This document shows positions 1 to 8,806 of a stretch of DNA of 16,153 nt, piece after piece. The notes beneath the pieces were generated by a model. The model was not told the DNA's origin and made no database searches. It saw nothing but the letters and a program-made list of their open reading frames with translations. The stretch is from assembly GCA_022496205.1 (NCBI GenBank), contig WTXD01000230.1:1-16153 (forward strand). Direction: 5' to 3'. A program made the position numbers and the translations under genes. The DNA comes from Gloeopeniophorella convolvens (lineage: Eukaryota > Basidiomycota > Agaricomycetes > Russulales). Each line of letters begins with the position of its first letter. Positions within the stretch are counted from its first letter, which is position 1.

Positions 1-403
1 CAGGCATGGCTATCCTACACGTTGACTTCGGACACCGGGTACGCGCAGGTAGTATATATCGTTGTGAGCCTCGCGTCCCAGGCGGGGAGTTTGTATTAAG
101 TCCCTTCAAACCCAAATTGTCGTAAGCTCTCCTCTGATCTTTGACACACCGCGAGGCCAACATTTGTTGATAGGGCATGTATCCGACTGTATCGTCATCG
201 TGGTCACCATGCGACTTAGCACAGCCGATGTGTTATCACAGGCCAGCCGCTCCGAGCAACTCGCGCCGACCACCCTATCGTGCACATGTCGCGGTCTCCG
301 CAGCCAGTATCATTCCACAGCAAAACTCCGACACCAATGGCACCGCATCGTCCAGGGAGATGTACTGCCGCAAAGAAATGCGACAGCATTCACCATGAAA
401 TGA
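1..403 (+). pseudogene. Copy A: 3' remnant of the seven-TM paralogue family, cut by the left edge
   Basis: Only the last two exons of the family are present. An exon-7-like block (49-121) follows an acceptor ending at 48 and precedes a GTAAGC donor at 122; an exon-8-like block begins at 174. Exon 7 is 73 bases instead of 78 and reaches an in-frame TAA at 97-99. Exon 8 starts with G-M-Y-P-T-V like the intact copies, but one base is missing near 189, so the family's V-T-M-R-L-S-T-A-D run is only read in another frame. Further downstream the S-R-S-P-Q-P-V-S-F match and the S-D-T-N-G-T-A-S-S match lie in two different frames. Several independent breaks make a pseudogene much more likely than a gene with one sequence error. 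The rest of the gene is outside the window, so its upstream state is unknown. Confidence 0.75.
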
Positions 404-1240
404 AAGGTCTGCCTTTACATTGACCATAGAACGTGCCGCAAGACATCGTACCGAACATCAGTTGGAGGCGAACGGTCGTGTGGGATCAGCCCAATTTGAG
501 GGGAAACTCAGGGAAAGGCCGAGGTCACATGGCATTGCTAGCATCGTTATCGTCAACTACATGTGCTTCGCCTTAATCTAGTCTGGATACGTGTTATTGC
601 AGTGAACCACTAGCGATGGTGTGAGCGTTGTCAGCCATTTTTGCGTCGTCCCTTCTCCCGATAGTCTACAAATTCTTTAGCAATTCCTTGGGGCAGTCTG
701 AGCGATAGTCAAGCAAATAAGGGTGCCATTGGCACTCAAATATCGCGGAATTAATCCACCCTTAAATCCACCGATCCCTAACTATATGTAGATACTAAGG
801 GGCGTACTGGATCGGAAACTTCCTATCAGTAACAAGTAGCTCGAGGACGCTGAGGCCAGTCCAGTACCAAGAAGATGTAATATAGGATGCAATGCCCACT
901 GCACGTGCGCGGCGGGAGTGTTGACGCCGTAGAGTCCTTGAACCTTCTGGCAGCCGGCCCCACTAGAGCATGAGCCCTCATGAGCCCTGATCGACGACAG
1001 GTTATGATCATGTCCCAGGCACTGTCCGCTCGGGCTTGTCAGCACGTGTAGACACATGCAGCGCACGCATCACGACCCCTCCCCCGCGTCTGGTGGGCCG
1101 ACGCGCAGAGGAATGCGCGCGTCGCGGACGCGCGCGCACGCACCGATGAGAGGGTCGCCGGAGTCGTGGCGGGGCGCGCGGGGAACATGTGTGCATTGTC
1201 GGAGGACTGCGCGGTACGCGAGGTGCCGCACCGACGACGC
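404..1240. other. Spacer after copy A, no gene recognised
   Basis: The first 160 bases (to about 565) match the 3' flanks of copies B, C and D, including the GAACGTGC(C/A)GCGAGA-like block and the AGCCCAA...AAACTCAGGGAAA block, so the duplication unit extends past the stop codon. From about 570 to 1040 the DNA is AT-balanced, with short interrupted frames on both strands and nothing I recognise. From about 1040 the sequence turns sharply GC-rich and is followed by a TATA-like box. Confidence 0.6.
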
Positions 1241-1245
1241 ATCCG

Positions 1246-1252
1246 TATATAG
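1246..1252 (+). promoter_or_regulatory. TATA-like box TATATAG
   Basis: TATATAG sits at the end of a GC-rich stretch and about 108 bases before the ATG at 1354, on the strand of the coding-like region downstream. Basidiomycete TATA boxes usually lie about 30 bases before the transcription start, which would put the start near 1278. The functional assignment is an inference from position only. Confidence 0.35.
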
Positions 1253-1353
1253 GAGCCGGGCTTGGGGGTGCACTCCCCGACATTGCTCGTGCAGCGTTGA
1301 CTCGACGGTATACAACTTCCTAAACAAAATTGAGCGCATCGCGGCGCGCGAGT

Positions 1354-2067
1354 ATGAGCCGTCGAACCACGGCGTGGCCTGCGCGTGGCTCGGCGGAGCA
1401 CGGCTTCTGGAACCCCTATCCCTACGGACTGTCCGCGGATGCCGCGCTTTCGCAGCGCTGATGAACGACGTCGGTGGGATGCGGTCCTCGGTGCGTTCCG
1501 CCTCCTGTTTCCTCGGTGCAACCGATGGCCCAGCTCAAACGCCGCCGCCAACGGGCGCACTGGTATCCGTACTTTGATGCTATGGGTGATCATCCTCACG
1601 CCGGTCTCTTCTTTCGACAAGCGGCTGCACGAGGCCCGCTCCGTGAACACTGCAGACGCTTGAGACGGGAATTTGGGCTTGCATCATAGGAGAGTGAGAG
1701 GTATTTCAGTATTTCTCTCCCTGAAGACTGCGAGGACGTACCACCACTGCAACAGTCAGAGCTAACTCTTGAGGAAGGTATATCCACGGCAAATAACAAG
1801 CACCACGTGTTCCATGAGTAGAGCAAGGCAGTGGATCACAGCTTCACGCGGTCTTCCTCCGCATAGAGCCGTAGCAACCTGGGGTTAGAGGAGAGAGCCG
1901 GTGGCTGGATGTCGACGAACTTCAAGTCTGACATGGTGTTACGTGCTGTGGCTGAACTCCCAACGTGCCCCCATGACTCGACGAGGAAACTGGAGGAAAC
2001 TGACATTGGCACCTTGCTGGTTCGTCTTGGACTCGTCTCCGAGTCGCGGTTGGCACCAACTTCCTGA
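1354..2067 (+). pseudogene. Unrecognised coding-like region, probably a decayed gene
   Basis: Several protein-like segments all lie in one frame. 1354-1461 has the run G-F-W-N-P-Y-P-Y-G and ends in TGATGA. About 1520-1689 has H-W-Y-P-Y-F-D-A-M-G and L-R-R-E-F-G-L, then TAG. 1690-1821 has P-E-D-C-E-D-V-P-P-L. 1867-2067 has N-F-K-S-D-M-V-L-R-A-V-A-E-L-P and ends in TGA. A possible intron from 1778 to 1888 (GT..AG, 111 bases) would join the third and fourth segments in frame, and one with donor GTGCGT near 1490 might bypass the double stop. The TAG at 1687-1689 has no obvious intron around it. I do not recognise the family. It could be a dead gene, an ordinary gene whose introns I misplace, or chance open frames in GC-rich DNA. 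Confidence 0.35.
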
Positions 2068-2119
2068 GAGTACACTCTCACCTATTCACCTCCGAGCCGA
2101 CCCACTCCGACTCACTACT

Positions 2120-2632
2120 CCGCCGGAACGTTCGATTGCATACGTAAGCCCCCGTCCGCGACATCGCGGCTCCACGGTCCGCGCGCCGCCGCGACGGCCA
2201 CTGCGTTCAACAGGTTCAACTAGCTCGTTCTAGTAGTACTACTCACTCATGCTGGTCGAGTCACTGCCTATCGCTGCAAAAGCAACTAACTCACACTCAG
2301 GCCATACATAAATACGATCACGCTGCATCAGCGTCACCAACATACGCGGTTTCATCCTCGGCACAGTCTGCGCCGGCTGCCTTCATTCCAGCTTTCCAAT
2401 TGCCCGTCTGAGGGGCTGCAACGCCACATTTTTACTGGATTACCCTCTATATGTCAAGATCACGACATGCGTTGCTGTGCACGGCCATCCCTACCACCGC
2501 GCTCTCATAAAGCGATCCGCCAACACGTTGGGGCGCCTGCTCACACCTAGCCAATTGCCGCCATCTCCCATCTGCCTCGAGCCATTTCTGCCCTCCCTTC
2601 CTTGTCGCTGGCGGTGTCTGCTTCTCGGAGAA
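2120..2632 (+). repeat. 5' flank of copy B, shared in part with copies C and D
   Basis: Blocks of this flank recur before the other copies. The CCCCCGTCCGCGACA block and the GACGGCCACTGC block (about 2150-2210) recur at about 9005-9050 before D. The CATCAGCGTCACCAACAT block (about 2325-2343) recurs at about 6547 before C and 9340 before D. The GAGGGGCTGCAACGCC block (about 2410) recurs at about 6641 before C and 9429 before D. CTCTCATAAA at 2502-2511 is repeated before C at 6700-6709 and may be the core promoter. Beyond these blocks I see no gene here. Confidence 0.6.
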
Positions 2633-4025
2633 ATGACACTCACGCCATTGTCAAACTGGCCTATAATGTATCATATCTGCGAGACGTTCTTCTTTGGTGC
2701 GTACTGCTATGGTGTATCGACATGATACCCTGGCGCTGAAACAATATATAGGAATATACACAGCTCTTTTCGCGTTCTCGACAGTTTTCGTGTTGTGAGT
2801 TCTTGTCATCGAGCACTCAGTCAAGGAATCTGCCTTCTCACGCACCCTTAAGCTCGAAACAAGTACGCACGCGCACGCGGAGCCTAGTGCTCGCTGTGTC
2901 CGTTGCCATGTATGTCGTCTCTGCGACACATTGGACCATCGGCATAGCGCTTCTTGTGAGGGCGGCGAGGAACGGCTCTGTCGAGATTGTCATGACACGC
3001 GTCGAGTTGCTTGCTACCGGTTACCTATGTTCAATTAGCGTATGTTCTTCCCAAACGATCTCCCGCTTGGACAAACGCCGACCGAGTCACAGTATGTCCT
3101 GAGCGATGCTATTGTCGTTTGGCGAGCATGGGTTTTGTGGGAACGGCGATACGACTTGTTCATCCCTCCAATTCTGTTTCTCACAGGTACCATTGGTGAG
3201 TCTCGTCTAGTAACGAAAACCCCGCCTCAATCCGAGTTGCTTACACGTCCAACTACCAGTGACCTCTGTCATCAGTGCGGCGCTTTACTTCAAGAGCGCC
3301 AAGAGTGCTAGCAGCAGCAGGTGGCAGGAGGCGGTTCAGGGCGACACCACTGTTCGCCGGCTTGCGTACACCATCTATGGCCTCATCATCCTGACCAACC
3401 TTTGGGCAACCGGCTTGATCTGCATCAGAGCATGGTGCGCGCCTCCCACTTGCGTGGGATGTCCCCCGCTCACCATCGCGCTGCACACTAGGCAGCATAG
3501 GCGTTTCCTACAGTCCGTCATGGGAAAGAGTACTCCAAGAACCAGAGCGGAGAAAGCACTTGCATTTCTGGTCGAATCAGGTGTCATATACCTCTGCATC
3601 TGGGTGCGCCGAATGGTCACCATGGCTATCTCACATCGACTAACACATTGGTACGCGCAGGTAACATATATCGTTATATCCCTCACGTCTAAAGGTGGAC
3701 TACTCATATCGGACGGCGCCGTCATCGTCCAGGTTATCGTAAGCTCTCTAATCTTTTGTCAACTATACGAGAGGCCAACATTTGTTACCAGGGCATATAT
3801 CCAACCGTCATCGTCGTGGTGGTCACCATGCGACTTAGCACTGCCGATATGCTGCCACACCCCAGCCGCCCTGAGCAGCTCGCGCCGCCTACACCTATTA
3901 TGTTCGCGCCGCGGCCTCTGCAGCCAGAGTCATTTCACGACAGCGTTTCCGACACCGATGACATCGCATCGTCTTATGGGGGTGTATCGTCGCAAGCACA
4001 TGCAACAGCGTTCATCATCAAATGA
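2633..4025 (+). CDS. Copy B: seven-transmembrane protein of unknown function
   Basis: My model is join(2633..2696, 2752..2794, 2853..3039, 3093..3195, 3260..3434, 3492..3603, 3661..3738, 3792..4025), 331 residues. All seven introns are 52-58 bases or slightly longer with GT..AG ends, and the phases agree across every junction. The protein has seven hydrophobic segments. The first follows C-E-T-F-F-F-G; the second is near V-A-M-Y-V-V-S-A-T-H-W; the third carries I-V-V-W-R-A-W-V-L-W-E-R-R; the fifth carries I-L-T-N-L-W-A-T-G-L. The tail after V-T-M-R-L-S-T-A-D is about 70 residues, polar and Ser/Pro-rich, and is probably cytosolic. The layout resembles the many uncharacterised 7TM proteins of Agaricomycetes. 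I see no STE3 pheromone-receptor signature and cannot assign ligand or role. The start at 2633 gives an N-terminus of similar length to copies C and D; the ATG at 2666 is an alternative. Confidence 0.8.
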
Positions 4026-4148
4026 AAGCTCGGCCTTCACACTAACCACAGAACGTGCCGCGAGACCTTGCACCTAGATATCAGCTAGAAGCGAACGGTC
4101 ACGTAGGATCAGCCCAAAATCAGAGAAAACTCAGGGAATACCTGAGAT

Positions 4149-4154
4149 AATAAA
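4149..4154 (+). terminator. Possible polyadenylation signal AATAAA after copy B
   Basis: AATAAA lies 124 bases after the stop codon of copy B, at the end of the duplicated 3' flank. Copies A, C and D do not keep the exact hexamer at this place, and fungal polyadenylation signals are loose, so this is only a positional suggestion. Confidence 0.25.
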
Positions 4155-4654
4155 CGTGCTAAGTTAGAGATTATGTAGCGTCACTGGCACTTCCCAGGGC
4201 CTTTCTTGCGGTGCTGCAATCTCGCGCTTGCCGTGTGGGGAGTTTGTTACATTTCTTTTTTCATCCATTTACGTGCGTCTCGGCATGCAGAACCCCACGT
4301 CCACGATAGCACCTCCAGATGGCCCAACCAATGAGTTTGTCACATTTCTGTGTCGTCTGCTGTTTTGTCATTTGAGGCTCCTCTCTGCTTGAGTTGATAT
4401 GTATGGATTCGACATACGTGACCCAAACATAGGCCGTCCACTGCTAGTTGGACTGCATAGTTGAACTATCTACTGTCAGTTCAAAGCGGCGGACAGCCAC
4501 TGATGGTTGATGGAACCATGCGACGTAGGTCGCGGTGGCGGTGTCGCGGCAAGCGCCGGGTGATGCTGGCAGGCGACACCGGGTCTACCGACGGTCACTG
4601 CAATATTTAGTCATCACGAACCCGCCGCCCGGATTCTACGAGATTTTAAGGTAC

Positions 4655-4815
4655 CGAAATCGGTTGCAACCTCCCGAAATCAGATAAAACCCGGTTGCAA
4701 CCACCGGAATAGCCACAACAAGGGAAGTCGGGTTGCGGCTACGTGGCTACGTTTGAGTAGCAGTTGCTATTAACCAAAATTGAGTTTTAACCCAGTTTTA
4801 ACCCGATCCCATGCA
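4655..4815. repeat. GGTTGCAACC-type repeat zone, left
   Basis: The self-complementary decamer GGTTGCAACC occurs at 4662-4671 and again at 4693-4702. A variant follows at 4731, together with ACCGGAAT and repeated TTTTAACCC units near 4785-4802. A related zone lies at 5880-6150. Such dense, related short motifs on both sides of an insert are what terminal regions of non-autonomous transposons often look like, but I could not define exact ends, target-site duplications or a clear terminal repeat. Confidence 0.45.
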
Positions 4816-5235
4816 GTCCCCAACAGGGCTGCAAGTGGACCACGATCAATTCACGAAACTGCAACAATCCTTGCGGACCTTTGTGCGCCATCGGGGGACG
4901 CTGATAAATCACACATATCACATATAATGCACCACTAAATAGTGGCATTCCCAGAAGTAGAATACATTTGCCTTGTATAGTAAAGGAAGTATATAGACCA
5001 CCCTGCTACAATACCCCACAGCGACATGCACACATCCACCACCACCTTCCACACCACTCTGATGCCGATAACGGTGATTGCTGATGACGGTGATTCTGCA
5101 TGAAGCAGGAAAGACCCGAGTGGAAGTGGCGTGGGCCGGAACCCGGTAGCGAGAGGCACTATGAAGCATCCATAGGGCCCCTTGCGGCTGCCGACTAGTC
5201 AAGCGACCGCCACAGATGCCAGTTGCTGAGCCTCC

Positions 5236-5475
5236 AACTCCAGGTATCTGGCCTTGCTGCACACTGTCTAGGAGCACGGCCGCGGCGGACTCGTTCTTCA
5301 CCGTGAGCGCGCCGACAAACGTCTCGCTGAACCAGATCGCCCCGAAGGAGGACGGGAGCATCAGGAGCAGCGCAGCGTTCGTCAGGTCACATAGTGTCCT
5401 GGGGTGCACCGCGAGCGGCGTGCTGCCTTGCAAGGAGAGCACCGAGGTGATCAAGTGTAGGAGATCCAGACGAGT
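5236..5475 (-). pseudogene. Fragment resembling TRAPPC13 (TRAPP complex subunit)
   Basis: Read on the minus strand from about 5475 down to 5236, one frame has a well-conserved look. It contains S-L-Q-G-S-T-P-L, then H-P-R-T-L-C-D-L-T, then L-P-S-S-F-G-A-I, E-T-F and V-K-N-E-S. This order of motifs fits the N-terminal part of TRAPPC13, a subunit of the TRAPP tethering complexes that act in vesicle traffic at the Golgi; the LP-x-SFG-x-I-x-x-x-ETF pattern is its most recognisable stretch. Only about 75 residues are present where the family has over 300. The frame runs on without family resemblance, and there is no start or later exons. I read it as a copied and decayed exon, not a working gene. 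The assignment rests on remembered family motifs and has not been searched. Confidence 0.55.
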
Positions 5476-6194
5476 GAATTGAAAGGGAAGTCCGACATAG
5501 TCCCAAAGCGAGCAAGGTCAACCCTGGGGTGCAACGAGAGCCAGCCAGTGGAGGCGACGAGCTAGACAACCGAGCTGAAAGTGAGCACACCAGGGCAGAG
5601 TCCGACTTGTGATCATGCGAGAAACGTAAATTAGGGCCAAGGACAGAGTGCCGCAAGGTCAAGAGAATTTTGAGGCCGAGGAGACGTGCTGAGAGGGAGA
5701 GCGAGGCGAAGGGGAGCGACGTGGGGAAGAGAAAGGTGGCGAGATGTCGAAGATTTCGCGGCGGGCGCTGAGATCGGTTGTCCGGGATCGGCCGCCATCA
5801 ATCCCACGGTGACAGATTGGGCATTTTCGACTTAGCCAATTTGCTCGCCGGCGTCCGACCGACGGTTCTCCGACGGAATCCTGTTGCAACCCAGTCGCAA
5901 CTGATTCCAGATGATTCCAACCCAGTTGCGATTCAGTGGGATATCACGTGAAAGATCGAGACTGCTTAAAACCGGGTGAGGACTCGGTGCAATATTTCGC
6001 GGTCCTCCAATCCGTGAAATTATCGCCTGATTCCATCAAGTATTTCGGGGAAATCACAAGTTGACCACAACCCGTTCAAAACGGGACACAATTGGCTTGC
6101 AACTCGGGCTCGAATTGACAATTACCGGAGCTGGCCGGAACCACCGGAACCACCGAAAACCTCACACAATTTCCACGCCGGGTTTGTGATGGTA
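5476..6194. other. Spacer between the TRAPPC13-like fragment and the copy C flank
   Basis: No gene is recognisable. The 5480-5880 part is purine-rich on the plus strand, with short frames only. The 5880-6150 part carries the right repeat zone. From about 6195 the sequence again matches the flank of copy D (GAGTCAGCTCGTCT at about 6199 and 9178), which marks the end of the apparent insert. Confidence 0.5.
5880..6150. repeat. GTTGCAACC-type repeat zone, right
   Basis: GTTGCAACC is at 5883-5891, with variants GTCGCAACTG (5894), CCCAGTTGCG (5921) and CTTGCAACTC (6094), then GGAACCACCGGAACCACCG near 6138. TGCAATATTTCGC at about 5989 echoes TGCAATATTTAGT at about 4600 in the left zone in the same orientation. 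The two zones are related but diverged. Confidence 0.4.
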
Positions 6195-6381
6195 CTCTGT
6201 CGAGTCAGCTCGTCTCCAAAGCACAGCCAACAACAGACAATGCGAACGTTCTCTCTGAGTCACTGCACTGGATTTCCTCTTAACCGAGCCGTCCATGTGT
6301 CTTCAACCCCCAGGGCACCAGAAAACGGCTCACAAATTATCTGGAGTATGTAGGCAGTCGAAGCGAAGTTGAAGTACCAAA

Positions 6382-6394
6382 GGGGGGGGGGGGG
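6382..6394. repeat. Homopolymer run of 13 G
   Basis: An uninterrupted G13 tract lies in the 5' flank of copy C, 420 bases before its start codon. It is absent from the matching flanks of B and D. Such tracts are prone to length change and to sequencing error. Confidence 0.9.
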
Positions 6395-6699
6395 TCGACG
6401 CCGCCTTCAAGTCGTAACATTCAGAAGGCCACTCGGAGTTTGCAACGAGTGGTGTTGGCTTGGGAATCCCCGGGCTCATCGGCCAATTAGAACTAGAGAA
6501 TCCCTGCAGAAAAGCGTACGCTCAGGCCACGGGAACGACCATGCTGCATCGGCATCACCGACATCTCAGCATCCCGTTCTATTCTCGGTCTCAACAATTG
6601 GCGCTGGCTGCCCTCGTCTCAGTTTTTCGGTTGCCCGTTTGAGGGGCCGCAGCGCCGCATCCTTATCAGATGTCGCTGTGCGGGGCCACCTCCATCGTG

Positions 6700-6709
6700 C
6701 TCTCATAAA
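6700..6709 (+). promoter_or_regulatory. Conserved CTCTCATAAA upstream of copies B and C
   Basis: The identical decamer lies at 2502-2511 before copy B and here before copy C, 131 and 114 bases ahead of the respective start codons. CATAAA can serve as a TATA-like element. Copy D has a diverged sequence at this place, so its expression may differ. Function is inferred from conservation and position. Confidence 0.35.
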
Positions 6710-6813
6710 ACAACCCATCAACATGTTGGGGCGTGCGCTCGCACTCGGCCGACTTCCGCTGTCTCCCAGCCGTTGTCACCTAATTCGCTGCTGGTGGCCC
6801 TGGTTCTCGAAGA

Positions 6814-8186
6814 ATGGCAGACACATTAGTATACCGGCCTATACTCTCTTACATCTGCGAGACATTCTTCTTCGGTGCGTAGCGTCATGGCATATCGACA
6901 TGATCCTCAGGCGCTGAAGCAGTACACAGGGATATACACGGTTCTTTTCGTGTTCTCGACGGTTTTCCTGCTGTGAGTTCTCACCACCTTGCTCCCAGTG
7001 AAAGAAGTTCGCCCCCTCACACACCGCTCAAGGTCGAAACAAGGGGGCACGTGGACGCGGAACCTAGTGCTTGCTGCGTCTATCGTCATGTATATTGCCT
7101 CTGCCGCGCATTGGGCCATCAACATCGCGCTCCTTGTGAGGGGAGCGAAAAACGGCACTGTTGGAGGGATCTTCATAACCCCTGTCGAGGAGCTTGCCTA
7201 CGCCTATCTACCCGCAATCAGCGTACGTCCTTTCCAGGTGACCTCTCGCTTGAACAAACGCTGATCAGCGCTTAGTATGTCCTGAGCGACGCCATTGTCG
7301 TCTGGCGAGCATGGGTCTTGTGGGAACGCCGATATGAATTGTTGATCCCTCCGATTCTGTTTATGTTAGGCACCATTGGTGAGTGTCGTCTTACGAGATC
7401 GCCTACATTCTTTCTGCTTACATGTCCAACTACAAGCGGTCTCTGTGGCCGACGCTAATATTACCTTCAAGAGCCCCACCACCGACACGTGGCAAGAAGT
7501 TCAAATCAGCGACCGGCTTGGGTACTGCATCTGGGGTTTCACCATCCTGACTAACCTCTGGGCAACCGGTTTGATCTGCATCAAGACATGGTGCGTTCCT
7601 CTCACTTGAACGAGGTATTCACCGCTCATCGATTGGATGTGCTGCACCTTCCAGGCAGCACAGGCGTTTCATACGGTCGCTCATGGGAAAGAGCACCCAG
7701 AGAACCAGGGCAGAGAAAGCACTTGCATTCCTGATCGAATCGAGTTCTATATACCTGTGCATTTGGGTGCGTCGAGCAGTGGCTATGGTTATCCCACGAT
7801 CGACTGACGTCCGGGTGCGCGCAGATAACATGGGTCACTGTGAACGTCACGTCTCACCCCAATTCTATAGGCGGGCTGCTCGTATTCTACCCCGTCATTG
7901 TCCAGATTATCGTGAGCTCTCCTCTGATTCTTGCTTGACCACACGAGAGGTCAACATCTGTCAATAGGGCATATACCCGACCGTCATCGTCGTCGTGGTC
8001 ACCATGCGACTCAGCACTGCCGATGTGCTGTCACGGCACGGCCGCTCCGAGCAGCTCGCACCGCCCGTGTTCGTGTCGCGATCCCTGGAGCCAGCGTCGT
8101 CTTACGGCAGTACCTCCGACACCGATAATACCGCACGCACATATACCAGCATTCATCTTCAAATGAAAGACCAGTCTTCAAATTGA
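6814..8186 (+). CDS. Copy C: seven-transmembrane protein of unknown function
   Basis: My model is join(6814..6874, 6930..6972, 7033..7222, 7276..7378, 7437..7590, 7655..7766, 7825..7911, 7968..8186), 322 residues. All splice borders are GT..AG and phases match copies B and D exactly. The N-terminus ends in I-C-E-T-F-F-F-G as in the paralogues. The W-R-A-W-V-L-W-E-R-R segment and the M-G-K-S-T-Q-R-T-R-A-E-K loop before the sixth helix are conserved. Exon 7 is three codons longer than in B and D, with a changed loop ahead of the seventh helix (N-V-T-S-H-P-N-S-I). Exon 5 has the D-copy length, seven codons shorter than B. The tail is shorter and ends D-Q-S-S-N. It appears intact and is the most divergent of the three intact copies. 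Function unknown. Confidence 0.8.
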
Positions 8187-8700
8187 CCGCAGAACGTGCA
8201 GCGAGAGCTCGCACCGAATATCAAGTGGAAGCAAATGGTCGTGTAGTATCAGCCCAACATCACGGAAACTGGGGGGAAACAGGCTACCTTCCGAGCACAC
8301 CATCCGGCGGCCTCTACTGATTGCATCTGGTGTCCGCCACTGCCTGAATTGAGGATACGCGCCCAGCTGGCAAGGGCACGCTCGCACGCCGTGTCGCGCG
8401 AGGGGTCAGCGCCTCCCGGCCACAGCTCAAGCAGAGGCGCCTCGCGCGATTCGGTGGGGTGGTGGCCGTCCGGTCTGAGGCGCACTGGCGCGCGTGAGCG
8501 CGACGCCTTGCTCCCATGTTCTCATGCGTCCGTCACGCATCATGCATCATGGCGGGCCAGGTGACCCTCTCTTAAGCTTGTTGACTGTATGTACGACACG
8601 ACTGTCAAGCGTGGTCCGTCGTAGATAAGATAGTACTTTGGTATACCAACGTTCATTCCTTCCTTACTTACTATTTGCAACAACAATGTCCACGAGGCCT
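8187..8700. repeat. 3' flank of copy C with a block repeated after copy D
   Basis: To about 8280 this is the 3' flank common to all four copies. From about 8367 to 8700 (GGGCACGCTCGCACG onward) it matches 11253-11575 after copy D closely, with small insertions and deletions. Shared parts include GACGCCTTGCTCCCATGTT, ATCATGGCGGGCCAGGTG and GTACTTTGGTATAC. One minus-strand frame (8485-8340) reads R-L-R-P-D-G-H-H-P-T-E-S and is open here but has a stop in the D-side copy, so it is probably not a live gene. Confidence 0.6.
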
Positions 8701-8701
8701 G

Positions 8702-8806
8702 TCAGATCTTAACAAAACTAGGGTCGGTGCGGATCGGAGCGCAGGGCGTTGGCGGGACGCGGGGTACGCACTTCGAGCTGGCCCCACTCGGAGTAGTTGA
8801 GCGGCA
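8702..8806 (-). pseudogene. Fragment resembling CDC37 exon 1 (Hsp90 co-chaperone)
   Basis: On the minus strand an ATG at 8806-8804 opens M-P-L-N-Y-S-E-W-G-Q-L-E. This closely resembles the N-terminus of fungal Cdc37, the kinase-specific Hsp90 co-chaperone, whose first residues have the pattern Y-S-x-W-D-x-(L/I)-E. Directly after the twelfth codon comes GTGCGTACC, a good 5' splice site, followed by a CTAG about 55 bases on, so exon 1 plus intron 1 seem preserved. What follows lacks the acidic S-D-D-S-D and H-P-N-V-D stretches expected at the start of exon 2 and instead runs into the repeat block after copy C. The CDC37 tryptophan-aspartate is changed to W-G. I read this as a truncated copy. 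Such a short match could be chance, though the start codon, motif and splice site coincide. Confidence 0.5.

Larger units (their letters stand above)
4026..5235. other. Spacer between copy B and the TRAPPC13-like fragment
   Basis: To about 4200 this matches the 3' flanks of the other copies. From about 4200 to 4600 I see no gene and no match to the other spacers. From about 4600 to 4810 it carries repeats of the GGTTGCAACC type, listed separately. From 4810 to 5235 there are only short frames. A long open frame on the minus strand here is an extension of the TRAPPC13-like segment without recognisable protein character. Confidence 0.55.
6195..6813 (+). repeat. 5' flank of copy C, shared in part with B and D
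   Basis: Matches to the flanks of the other copies include GAGTCAGCTCGTCT (about 6199; D at 9178), the GACCATGCTGCATCGGC block (about 6537; D at 9331) and the GAGGGGCCGCAGCGCCGCATC block (6641; D at 9429, B at 2410). CTCTCATAAA at 6700-6709 is identical to that before copy B and lies 114 bases before the start codon. A run of 13 G at 6382-6394 is unique to this flank. No gene seen. Confidence 0.55.

Noticed and set aside
1039..1650. Long minus-strand open frame of about 200 codons, rich in Arg and Ser
   Set aside because: It lies over GC-rich DNA, has low-complexity composition and no family resemblance; the plus strand carries the better protein-like segments. Probably a chance frame.
4918..5454. 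Full 178-codon minus-strand frame as a complete gene
   Set aside because: Only its first part (above 5236) has conserved-looking motifs; the rest is unlike any expected continuation and the start is internal to the TRAPPC13-like match. Treated as a fragment.
8249..8485. Minus-strand frame R-L-R-P-D-G-H-H-P-T-E-S as a gene in the repeat block
   Set aside because: The second copy of the block after copy D has a stop in the same frame and other changes not biased to third positions, so coding is unlikely.
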